In this document: one piece after another, positions 37,163 through 47,432 of the stretch
Numbering within the stretch: the stretch's first letter is position 1
Layout: each line of letters begins with the position of its first letter
NCBI GenBank assembly: GCA_018894105.1
Contig: CM032121.1
Location: 3,457,007 to 3,521,006, forward strand
DNA length: 64,000 bases
Direction: 5' to 3'
From: Jacaranda mimosifolia
Taxonomy: Eukaryota; Streptophyta; Magnoliopsida; Lamiales; Bignoniaceae
Notes under the pieces: generated by a model
The model's database searches: none
Told to the model about the DNA's origin: nothing
What the model saw: the letters and a program-made list of their open reading frames with translations, nothing else
Program-made: the position numbers and the translations under genes

Positions 37163-38640
37163 TGTTGTAATTGGCACATTACATGGTTAATTATTAAGTG
37201 GATGGATGCCAATTATGGTTGGAATCCATTAGATAATTAAAGTTGTGATTTTGGTGAAATAGAGGAAGGGAAAAAGGTTAAGTATTTTAATTGAGTTGTC
37301 CCACATTGTAAGTTTGTGAGAAAGGAGACCCTCATGTGACATATAAAACCAAGTGGTGGAGTTGAAGGGTCTTTAACCCTTCACTTGTCCCACATTGGTT
37401 TTGTAAACATGTGTGGTGTAGTTTATATTGAGCTCAAGTAAGAATGCTTGATAAAGTGTTCTTTAAGAGGTTCATAAAATTGGACCACACGCGCGCCGCC
37501 GCCGCCGCCGCCCGGCCCGGCCGGGCCGGGCCGGGCCGGGCCGGGCGCGGGCGTTAGGGCGAATGTCTCAGTCTTAACTTTTTGGACGAAATTCAATTGG
37601 AATTTTGAATTTTAAATTAAAAATTAAATTCAAAATTCAAACTTAACCTAACCGTTGGCTTGATCGGATAGAGGCTTGACCGAGTCTGCCTGTTGGAGAT
37701 CAGCCGAGATTTTAGGGGAAATAGGGCCGGATTTTTAGGGCTGACTGGCGGATGAGGATTAGGGTTTTACTCAGTCAAACCCTAATCTTCTTTTAAGCAG
37801 CCGTCAAACCCTAGGTCTGGCCGTCAAACCCTAATTAAAGCTGGGCTTGGCCGTCGGCCCATGGCCTTCCGCAAGACCTAATCCTTCCCTATAAATAGAG
37901 GCTCTCGGCAGCCTTCTAAACACACCAAATACAAAGCAGCCTCTTCTGCTTGTGTTCTTCTCTTCTCTCCCACTGATAGTCCAGCTTCCTCATATTTATT
38001 TTCTTGTGCTCCCATATTCGGCCTAGTATATTTATATACATATACACTTATACGTTCCGAAATTTTGGCTATCATATTCGAATTCTGGCTACTGAGTGCT
38101 GTTCGAGGTGAACGAAAAGGAGTGCACCTGATCGTTCTGGACCATCTCATCCTGGGAGGAGCCGCGCTGTACCCGTTGCACTGGTGAGTCGGGGCGCTCG
38201 TTTCTTCAAGGCAAACAGAATTTCTCTGTGATTTGGTCGCCCTAATAATTCTGTTACTATACAGAATTTAAGATAAGTTTACTGTTTAAATTTTGTATCT
38301 ACTTTAGATTGATCTAACAGCATGTTCTGTTAATTGTACTGCCTTGGTCAATTTTATGAATTTTGGCTTTTCCTGGACTCGTATTTAATTATTTAACTAA
38401 ATTCTGATTTGCCTTGAATATTTATTTTGATCACGCATGCTGTTTGTATAAAACTGATATCGCATGATTAAATTCTTGCAACACATGATTAATTCTTATA
38501 CCACATGCTTTATTTGAATTTCTTCTGGATATAAACGCACGTATTGCCTTGTGATTATCTGATTTATTATTGATAATCTGAACTTGCAATTTTTATTGCT
38601 TTGGATTACTGCATGTTGGCATGAAATCCTGCGAACAACA
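37163..38640 (+). mobile_element. Solo LTR inside MATE exon 2
   Basis: 1,478 bp with ends TGTTGT...ACAACA and a 5-bp target duplication AATTT (37158-37162) / ACTTT (38641-38645), differing at one base. No internal retroelement sequence, primer site or second LTR is present, so it is a solo LTR left by LTR-LTR recombination. It has a TATA box CTATAAATAG at about 37890-37899, preceded by three AAACCCTA (telo-box) words between about 37760 and 37835, and two TTGTCCCACATTG words at about 37296 and 37384. The orientation, judged from the TATA and TG/CA order, is the same as the MATE gene. Confidence 0.88.
37490..37553. repeat. Pure G/C tract with GGGCC repeats
   Basis: About 64 bases with no A or T: GCC triplets, then a 20-bp perfect palindrome (37511-37530), then GGGCC repeats giving GGG runs at 37523, 37528, 37533, 37538, 37543 and 37549. 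It lies in the U3 part of the solo LTR, in otherwise AT-rich DNA. Confidence 0.9.
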
Positions 38641-40278
38641 ACTTTCACTTACGGGGCTATTTTATGTCTCTTTCTGGTCTGCCTACCGTTGTCTCTTCTG
38701 TTTATCTTGACAGAGAAGCTGTTATTATTTACGGGCCAGGATCCTATAATCTCAGCTGAAGCAGGGAAATTTGCAATTCAGCTCATCCCAACACTGTTTC
38801 CCTATGCGATTCTTCAGTGTCTTGTTCGTTACTTGCAGACTCAAAGTTTGATCCTTCCAATGGTTTGGAGTTCGTTAGCATCTCTGTGCTTCCAGTTGCC
38901 CCTGTGTTGGGCTTTTGTGTTCAAGTTAAATCTTGGAAATGCTGGTGCTGCAGCATCCATAGGGATATCATATTGGTTCAATGTCATTTTGCTACTGCTT
39001 TATGTGAAGTATTCTCCAGCCTGCAAGAAAACTCGTGCTTTGTTTTCAACAGATATTCTTGTGACTCTGAGGGAGTTCTTTCAGCTTGCCATACCATCTG
39101 CGGCGATGGTCTGGTAAATTTTACTTTCATCTAACTATGGTTTTTGGTTGGAGGGGAAGATTCTTATTTCACAGAATTATAATCAGCAGCATTTTTATTT
39201 ACAGTCTGGAGTGGTGGTCTTTTGAGCTAATACTATTGCTGTCAGGAGTTTTGCCAAATCCACAACTAGAGACATCAGTTCTTTCTATATGGTATATGTA
39301 CACACTATCATATATTGTTTCAAATTCATAGTAATTAGCATATTTCTAAATCTCTGCTTTCCCTTGCTTGCAGCTTCACGGTTTCTTATTTGCACTATCA
39401 CATTCCGTATTCTTTCGGTGCTGCTGCAAGGTCTGTTCTTGATCCATATGCTAATGCACTTTATTACATTATATATGCGAATACACTAAAACAGAACTTA
39501 TTTTTTCGTCTTTCCAGCACTCTGATATCGAACGAGCTGGGAGCCGGGAAATCAGAAGCAGCCAGAGTTACTCTCTATTCAGTGCTGGTTGTGTCAATTG
39601 CAGAGTTTCTGATAGCCAGCATTAGTATTGTCATTTGTGGGCACATACTGGGATATGCATTTAGTGAGGAGAAAGAAGTCGTCGATTATGTTAAAAAAAT
39701 GGCTCCTTTTCTTGGTCTATCAATCATCATGGATAGTTTACAGGCAGTACTCTCAGGTAATTGATACATTGCCTTAAATATACTCCACTGATCCTACTTC
39801 TTGATCATGTTGTCCTAATAATTAGTCATCCTCTTCTTCTCTACAGGGGTAGCCAGAGGGAGCGGGTGGCAGCATATAGGCGCTTATGTCAATCTTGGAG
39901 CATATTATCTGGTCGGCACGCCAGTGGCTTTACTAATGGCATTTGTTCTGCACCTAAAAGGGCAAGGCCTTTGGAGCGGACTGGTAGCAGGAGCAACAGT
40001 GCAATCTGTCGCACTTTCAGTAGTAACAGTTCATACAAACTGGGAAAAACAGGTATCAGCATAAACTTTTCTTATAACAATGAAATTGTTTGCTTAATTT
40101 TGCGACATAATTTGTGGCTTTGCTTAGAATTTCTCAGACTTAGTCCAACTGAAGACTTGATTACACTTTCTGGATTCTGCAGGCAATGGAAGCACGACGA
40201 AGGATTTTTCAGGGGAATTTCCAGCCCATAAATAGTCCATCTGCAGTTAAGCATGAAAAATTGGTAGAAACATGTTGA

Positions 40279-41751
40279 AGGAAATGAATGATACAAGAGT
40301 ATAGCCACTCTTGATTCAAAGCAATCAACAATTTTGAAGTAAAACATTGAAAATGGGGAGAGGAGTGGAGGTGGTGGTGGTGCCGGCGGCATCGGCCGGA
40401 AAGTTACAAAAGTAATATGCAAGAAAGTAAAAATCTTTTGTTAAATGTCTTATGAGTTTGAGCTTTATGCTCCTCAGTGTGTATATAATTTCTTGTATAT
40501 ATTTATATTTATATAATATTTTTTAATTTTGAGAAGGAGTTAGCCAGCATTTTTAAGAAACTGCTCAAAGATTTTTGGGATGAAACACGAAGAAAGGAGT
40601 TTCTTTGAAAGGACTTCTCACATATACTTCTTTGTTTTTTTTTTAATATGAAGAATGGCTCTACCGATACTTATATTATAGTAGATTAGATTTAAAGGGT
40701 GTTTGAGTGACTTTAAAATAAAAATATTTGAAAATTAATAAGATGTTATAAAGTATTTCTTAAAATTTTAAAATAAAAGAGTTCACAAGTTCTCAAAATA
40801 AGAGGTTATTATCTTATAAACTCTTTTTTTTTTTTTTTTAAAAAAAGGATTTCTAATTTATTTTTAACAGATAATTAATTTTTAAATTTTTAATGTTTTA
40901 ACAAGCTCTTATAATTTTAAGCTTGCTAATGATAAAATTCTTATTACTAACATTTTTTAAACTCCAAAATATTATTTAATCTAAACGCTTTAGGAGCTTA
41001 TCTTTTAAAGTAAAATCTAACACTCTATAAGTTTAAAAAATTTCTTATAAAATGGAGGAATGAGTATGTAATAATTTATAAATAAGTTTAGCCAAAGTTC
41101 ACAATTTTAACTCTCTTGTCAAAATTTCCAAATCAAATAATTAACTCCAGAAATAATAAAAGAAACAAGAAAAGTTTTTAAGAATCCCATTTTTTGGGTT
41201 GCTTACATGGAATTGTCCTTCAGGAAGAAATATCAGGAAAGGGTTTGTGGAAGAGTATGCTTGTTATAAGGGCCAAGTGCCATTTGGGGCTGGATATTGC
41301 ATAAAGAAGAAGAAAACTGGCCAAATGTACTGAAATTGTGGAATTTTAGCCTCAATGTGCTGAAGCTTGACAACTACAGAACGTTAATTGCAAATCGAAT
41401 ATAGCAATAGATCAAATTGACAGGAGGCAAAAGATGGGGGATTAAATTTGCAATTTCCCGATATTCAAACTTTAATCAAATCGTGCAAAATGAATACCAT
41501 ATGTAACATATACTTCATTCATTATTAAATTTTAAACTTAAAGCAATAGATATTCTTGAACATTATTACATTAAAGTGAGTAGCTCAGCATATATAAATT
41601 TCCACACATGTGAACAGATAAGCATAGATTTTAATCCTATTTATGTTGGAGACAGCAAGATCCTCATGTTCACTCATATTCACTTGAAGCTGCCTTCTCC
41701 TGAGGCATTCCATGACTTCTTGAACTATGGCAAGAAAGAAGGGTAAATAGA
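40279..41751. other. Intergenic between MATE copies 3 and 4
   Basis: No gene. 40340-40400 is a G-rich GGTGGTGGT patch in the likely 3' UTR. 40690-41030 looks like a diverged, inverted relative of the MITEs at 51429 and 52652 (GGGTGTTTGAGTGAC at one end, TTAACAAGCTCTTATAA inside). 41640-41751 is the upstream flank shared with MATE copy 2. Confidence 0.6.
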
Positions 41752-42138
41752 ACCTCAATTGTCATCATTTCTGGATAAAAACGGAAACAAAACAGCAGCT
41801 CGAACGTGTGGGCTGTTGGCGGTGGAGCTCAACAAGGTGTGTCGCTTAGCATTGCCGATGATAGTGGTGACCATTTCACAATACTTGCTGCATTTCACCT
41901 CTGTTTATGTTAGGCCATCTCAACGAATTCTCTCTTTCCTCTTTCCAGCGCCTCAATCGCCACCTCTCTTGCCAATGTCACCGGCTACAGTATCCTTGTA
42001 AACATCCTTAAGGTTTCTTTTGCTAATAAGGTTTTCATTGACCAAACCATCTATATTATATTGACAAAAGTTGAATCTGTGGAGCACAGTTTGGAATCGC
42101 TAGTGCTCTGGAAACTCTATGTGGGCAGGTGTATGGGG
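41752..42138 (+). pseudogene. MATE transporter, copy 4, truncated after exon 2 begins
   Basis: Exon 1 (41752-41997) aligns with copy 2, but the start codon is ATA instead of ATG (AAATAGAACC against AAATGGAATC). Small deletions also shift the frame after FTSVYV, where MLGHL should follow. About 42090-42138 is the start of exon 2 ([11 protein letters not shown]). The match then stops; a 103-base stretch of unknown origin follows and the Gypsy LTR begins at 42242. The remaining exons are absent from the window, so the copy was cut off by the insertion or by a later rearrangement. Confidence 0.82.
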
Positions 42139-42241
42139 CTTCACCGCAGACCTCCTATTTTCATCTCTTTCAGATGGGGCTCACCTAGTGTTTACCATTT
42201 TTCGGTAGAGAATTCAAGAGTTTCCCACATACGGCACCAAA

Positions 42242-43330
42242 TGATGAGGGTTCGCTTCGCTGGGATAAGATCCGGGCTAGAACGATTGGTAGAACCAGAC
42301 CCGGATGGATCGCGTTCCTGATTTTGTAGGGAAAGAATCCTGCAGTCACAATAAACGTTAGGCTAGCTGAGTGGCCCTCGGCTCAGGCCCTCCGACGGTC
42401 AAGTTAGTAAGGTTCGACCTTAATAATCGAACAGAGGGTTATGGGCTTTTTTATGTATATGAGTGCGTACCTCTGAAGAACAGGGTTGAGGGTATACATA
42501 TCTTCCATTCGCTAGGAAAAGTCTGGAAAGCCCTTAAGTATCTCCCAGGGCAACTGGCCTTGGGCCTGGGGCATTTAGTCATTTCCCCTATTTGAATATT
42601 TTCAGCCAGCTGCCCTTCCAGGTTTCAAGAACAAGATAGTACACTGTAGCGGCGTCTGTTGTGTCAGACGGTGAGGGTAACGGCATGCGCCATTAGTGCG
42701 GAGGCGTGACCCCTGCTAGTGCATTAAATGCAGTGGCAGAGTACTGTACTGGTCTCGACTTTAGCCTTGCCCTAGTCGAGGGTTGACTGAGGTCGAATAC
42801 TCTTGCAGGTTGAGGGAAGATAGCTAGGTCTGTGCAGATCCGATCGGGTGCAGTTGACGAGACGTATGGGCCTCGAGTCTGGTCGAGTGAAATCGATGAG
42901 ATGTATAGGCCCTGAGTCTCAGGTAGGCTGCCTCTCTCGCTGGGCCCTGTTGGTTTGGGCCCAAGCATTTGGGTCACCTTATATCATGAGTCCCTCCACT
43001 TCGCAAGGCTGAACAAGGTACTGATGAGAAGCGTTGGGAAGTAGCGAAAAACGGTTCTGCTGCCAGTCGACCAGGGTTCTTGAAAAATCGACCAGGGTTC
43101 GGTGCATTTATTGAGCGGTTACATCATGGCGCGTGTGGGACGGCTTAGTGGTTACAGCCATTATGGCAGACGTTTGGTTTATCACGCCCCTTCCCCTATA
43201 AATATCCAATGTAATTCTGGCCATTTTTACTTCTACTGCTTTAGAAACTGCGCGAGAGCCTGTAGAAAAACTCTTAGGTGCCCAGGGTTTCTGAATCAAA
43301 CCTTCGCGTTCATTTCCCTGGTTTCCTGCA
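42242..43330 (+). repeat. Left LTR of the Gypsy composite (plus orientation)
   Basis: It starts TGATGAGGGTTCGC. The 3' border near 43330 is approximate (CA of CCTGCA). A TATA box CTATAAATA is at about 43196. The whole segment is repeated inverted at the right end. Confidence 0.7.
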
Positions 43331-43399
43331 TCTAACTTCCATTTCTAGTAAGTGTTCTATTATTTTTTACTTCTTATTGTCTGCTTTTCTCTTGACACA

Positions 43400-43790
43400 T
43401 CATGTTGGGATTATATAGCTCTGAGGGTAGTCAGGGGGGGATAGTGAGGCTACCCCATCCAACCGATGTGTGCACCATTCTGCGGTTTTTGAAGGGTCGC
43501 CGCGTGACGGTTCTAGTTCCAGTAGCTCGAGCAGCAGTCACAGTGGGGAGGAGGTTGGGCCTAGCCCAGTACCTCCATCACGGGGTCGATTATATACCCC
43601 CAGTCATTACAGCGAGATAGTATCTATAATAAACCCTGGGGACTTGAGACGTCTCAGGGAGCTATATCATATTCCCCCTGAATTCCAACTTTTAACCCCT
43701 GGGCCACCTGGTCGAATGCATTGTCCACCTTCGGGCTGTATAACTGTGTTTGAGGACGCCTTTAGGTATGGGCTTAGGTCAGCAAACTTT
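43400..43790 (+). pseudogene. Truncated Gypsy ORF1, N-terminal part
   Basis: Same protein start as the minus-strand ORF1 (shared words GRLYTPSHYSEIVS, LRRLRELYHIP, LTPGPPGRMH, VFEDAFR). It is out of frame upstream, where a run of 7 G at about 43434 replaces the 9 G seen in the right-hand copy. The similarity ends near 43785 and pol sequence follows at once, so ORF1's C-terminus, gag and protease have been deleted. Confidence 0.75.
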
Positions 43791-46727
43791 TGCAAGTAGG
43801 TTATATTGTAGAAATTCAATATTTCTCTTGGCTTTGTAATGTTGTACTTGTTCCCAAAAATGAGGGAAAGTGGATGATGTGTAATGATTTTACAGATTTG
43901 AATAAAGCTTGCCCTAGGGATCCTTACCCCTTGCCTCGTATTGATTTACTTGTTGACTCTACTGCGGGCTGTGAATTACTTAGTATGATGGATGCATTTC
44001 AAGGTTATTACCAAATATTTATGGTACCCGAGGATAGGGACAAAACAACGTTTGTTGTCCTTAATGGAGTGTATTGCTTCCTAGTTATGCCATTCGGACT
44101 CAAAAATGCAATTGCAACTTACTAGAGGTTGGTTAATTATATGTTCAAGAATGAAATTGGGAGATCGATGGAGGTCTATGTTGATGATATGATTGTAAAG
44201 ATAGAAAAGGTTGAAGACCACTTGATCGACCTCAGTCACACCTTTTCCATTCTAAGAGCTTTCGAAATGAAGCTCAATCCTAGCAAGTGTACCTTTGGGG
44301 TTCGATGAGGCAAATTCCTCGGCTATATGGTCAACCAAACAGGCATCGAGGTCAACCCGCAGAAGATTCAAGCGATTTTGGACATCGCCCCACCTCGCAC
44401 GGTTCGGGATGTCCAGCGCCTGGTCTACAGGATCATAGCTTTGGGCAGATTCATATCCCGACTAGCAGATAAAAGCCTACCTTTCTTCAAAATCCTACGA
44501 AACATAAAGAAATTCGGATTCAAGTGGGACCCTCAGTGTGATCAGGCCCTACTCGACCTCAAGCAATACCTTTCTTCACCACCTATGCTTGCCAAGCCCG
44601 AGCTGGGAGAAGTACTACAGATATACTTGGCAGTCTCTTCGGCCTCCATCAGTTCAGTGCTGACGACGACGAGAGCAGGAAACCCCCATCCAATATACTA
44701 TTGCAGTAAGGCCCTCCAGGGACCGAAGTAAAATTATTTGGAGATCGAGAAGTTTGCTCTGGCCTTTGCTATGTTAGCCAGGAAACTGCGGCCTTATTTT
44801 CAATCCTATTCAATTTTGGTGATGACCAATCAGCTACTAAAATAGGTGTTGTTGAAGCCAAACATTTCCGGATAGCTCACCAAATGGGCCATTGAGCTCG
44901 GGGAGTTCGACATTTAATTTCAACCGCGGACCGCCATTAAAGTGCAGGTGTTAGCTGACTTCATCGTCGAAAGGATCGACCTCCTGGCGCAGGGGGTCGA
45001 AAGCACCATCTGGTGGACCTTGCATGTTGATGGGTCCACGACCTCATCCAACGGAGGAATAGGGATTTCCCTCTAATCCCCACTGGCCGAGGAATACGAT
45101 TTCGCGGTGAAACTCGACTTCCCGATCACCAATAACGAAGCAGAATATGAGGCTCTCGTTGCAGGAATGCGCATGGCAAGGGACCGCGGGGTCCAACAGC
45201 TAGCGGTATTCACTGACTCTCAGCTCGTCGCAGAACAGGTCGAAGGAAACTTTGAGGCGAAGGAACACAAAATGTCCCAGTATTTGGCAGAAGTGCGCCA
45301 AGCGAGATAATTGTTCAAAAACTTCTCGCTGAGCCAAATACTCGATCAGAAAATGAGCGAGCGGACGCGTTCTCCAAGCTGGCCATCTCAACGAAAGGCA
45401 CAAGAGAAACAACAATCACATTTTTTGTTGCCGCTCAGCCCTGCGTCCTTGCCCTCGACTGGGTTATGGTCGGGTGCCTCGACGAAACAACCCTTTCTTG
45501 GCAGCACCCAATCAAACTTTATCTAAGTTGGGGCACCCTGCCTGACAATGACAAAGAGGCCCGCAGACTGAAGGGGTTAGCACCTAAATACGCGCTGGAT
45601 GAGCACGGACAATTGTACAAGCGGTCAATAGCAGAGCCGCCACTCAGATGCCTAGATCCCAACCAAGCTAGTGAAGTATTACATGAAGTACATGCCAGTA
45701 TATGCGGCAACCACTCTGGTGGCCGATCCTTGGCACATAAGGTCATTTGCTACGGGTATTTTTGGCCAACTTTATTGAGAGATTCTGTCGATTTTTCTAA
45801 AAGATGCCCATCCTGTCAAATTCATTCGAACATCCATCACTAGCCAACTGCACCGATGACCAATGTTAACATCACCTGGCATTCGACCAGTGGGGGATCG
45901 ACATAGTAGGATCACTCCCAAAAACTTCTGGCCAGCGAAAATTCATCATAGTGGCCGTCGAATACTTTACAAAATGGGTAGAAGCCGAGGCAGTCCCGAA
46001 GATCACCGATGCCGCCATTAAAAGCTTCATTTGGAAGAATATTATATGTTGATTTGGGCTGCCTAAGGTCTTAATATTAGATACAATTTCAGAGCAAACC
46101 AAAAACACGAGGAGATGGTGCGAAACCTTGGGGATCGCCCAACACTTTACTTCGGTGGGAAATCCACAAGCCAATGGACAGACTGAGGTCACCAACAGGA
46201 CTGTCCTCGACCACGTCAAGAGTCGAATAGTGGGGACAGGGACCAGCTGGGCAGACGACCTCCCTAGTGTTCCATGGGCTTATAGAACGACTCCTGGAAC
46301 AACCACAGGACACAGCCCATACAGCCTAGTCTATGGATCTGAGGCAGTGATCTCGTAAGAATTAATCCAGCATACAACGAGGGTGATCCACTACAACTCG
46401 ATAACTAATGTGTCGGAGAGGACGCTAGATCTAATCACTGTCGACGAACAACACCATGCAGCTTACAACATAATACAACGATATCGTTCAAAGATGGCAG
46501 ATCGCTATAACAGGTCGGTGCGACCGCGGAGCTTCAAAGTGGGCAACCTCATTCTCAAGAAAGTGGAAGTATCCAAGCCTGTCGGGAAACTCGACCCAAA
46601 ATGGGAGGGACCATACTTCGTGATCAAGGTGGCTAAAAATAATGCCTACCGACTAGCTGATTCATCAGGTCGTGAGCTACCTCAACCATGGAATGCCATA
46701 AACTTGAAAAAGCTTTTGTATAATTAG
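43790..46727 (+). pseudogene. Tat-type Gypsy pol, degenerate
   Basis: In order: reverse transcriptase (DFTDLNKACPRDPYPLPRID, MDAFQGYYQI, VMPFGLKNA, VYVDDMIVK), first RNase H (YYCSKALQGPK, then a stop), a second archaeal-type RNase H (WTLHVDGSTTSSNGGIG, NNEAEYEALVAGMRMA, FTDSQLV), integrase zinc finger (HEVHASICGNHSGGRSLAHK, CPSCQIH), integrase core (WGIDIVGSLPK, GNPQANGQTEVTNR) and C-terminal domain (DPKWEGPYFV) ending at LKKLLYN. The second RNase H is the hallmark of the Tat lineage. Roughly ten in-frame stops or shifts make it inactive. Confidence 0.9.
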
Positions 46728-46798
46728 TCACTGAGGACCTTTGTATTACCGAAGGAAAAGAAATTCTAACATGTCCAAACGTGCACAGTAGAGCAAAA

Positions 46799-47140
46799 AG
46801 TCGACCCCGTAGTCGACCAATCAAGCTTCACGCCGCTAAGTCGAGGCCCAAGCACCAAGACCAAATCAGGCTTCACGCCGTCAAGTCGAGGCCTAAGCGC
46901 CAAGACCAAAAAGTCTACCCCATAGTCAACCAATCAGGCTTCACGCCGCCAAGTCGAGGCCCAAGCGCTAAGACCAAAAGTCGACCCCGTAGTTGACCAA
47001 TCAGGTTTCACGCCGCCAAGTCGAGATCTATGCGCCAAGACCACAAAGTCAACCCCGTGGTCGACCAATCAGGCTTCACGCTGCCAAGTCGAGGCCTATG
47101 TGCCAAGACCAAAAGTCGACCCCGTAGTTGACAAAGCTAT
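46799..47140. repeat. Tandem array, unit about 67 bp, about five copies
   Basis: Units begin GTCGACCCCGTAGTCGACCA and run through TCACGCCGCCAAGTCGAGG to GCGCCAAGACCAAA. The second unit is shortened to about 45 bases. The array lies 70 bases after the end of pol, the position where Tat/Ogre elements are known to carry tandem repeats. Confidence 0.88.
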
Positions 47141-47432
47141 CGAGGATAAACTTATCCTACAATCACGAAAGTTGTTCCAAGCCCAAACGCTAATTATTAT
47201 CTTATTGGAATTAGGGCGACTTGTCCTACCAAATCATCATCTATTAAAGTGCAAAAAGAGTAACTGGCCATCCGTCAAGACAATTCAACACAAACGCAAA
47301 GACAGTAATGATCGAAATTGCTATTGAATTTCATAACAGTTAGCGAAAAGCACCATCGAGGCGATAATTCAACAAATGCTAAAGGCCTTAGCAGGGCCCA
47401 TACATCAAAACAAAACAAACAAGCAACCGGAC

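Larger units (their letters stand above)
36626..40278 (+). pseudogene. MATE (DETOXIFICATION) transporter, copy 3, exon 2 split by a solo LTR
   Basis: Plant MATE antiporter. Exons: 36626-36871, 37086-37162 continuing at 38646-39113, 39205-39291, 39374-39430, 39518-39756, 39847-40052 and 40183-40278. If the LTR and one target duplicate are ignored, the frame is open throughout and would give 491 residues, the usual MATE length with about 12 membrane segments. Motifs: ALPMIVVTVSQFLLRVSP and MLGHVDQLSLS (N-terminal helices), [32 protein letters not shown] at the start of the second half, and GVARGSGWQHIGAYVNLGAY. All introns are GT-AG. The only visible lesion is the 1,478-bp LTR in exon 2; reading into it gives a stop within about 10 codons. 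Either the gene is a recent pseudogene, or a downstream product is made from the LTR promoter. Confidence 0.88.

Noticed and set aside
42139..42241. Extra 103 bases as part of the Gypsy LTR
   Set aside because: The inverted right-hand copy stops at the equivalent of 42242, so these bases are not part of the shared LTR. Their origin is unknown.
46799..47140. Possible CRISPR-like array
   Set aside because: The units are long (67 bp), directly adjacent without unique spacers, and lie in a plant retroelement.
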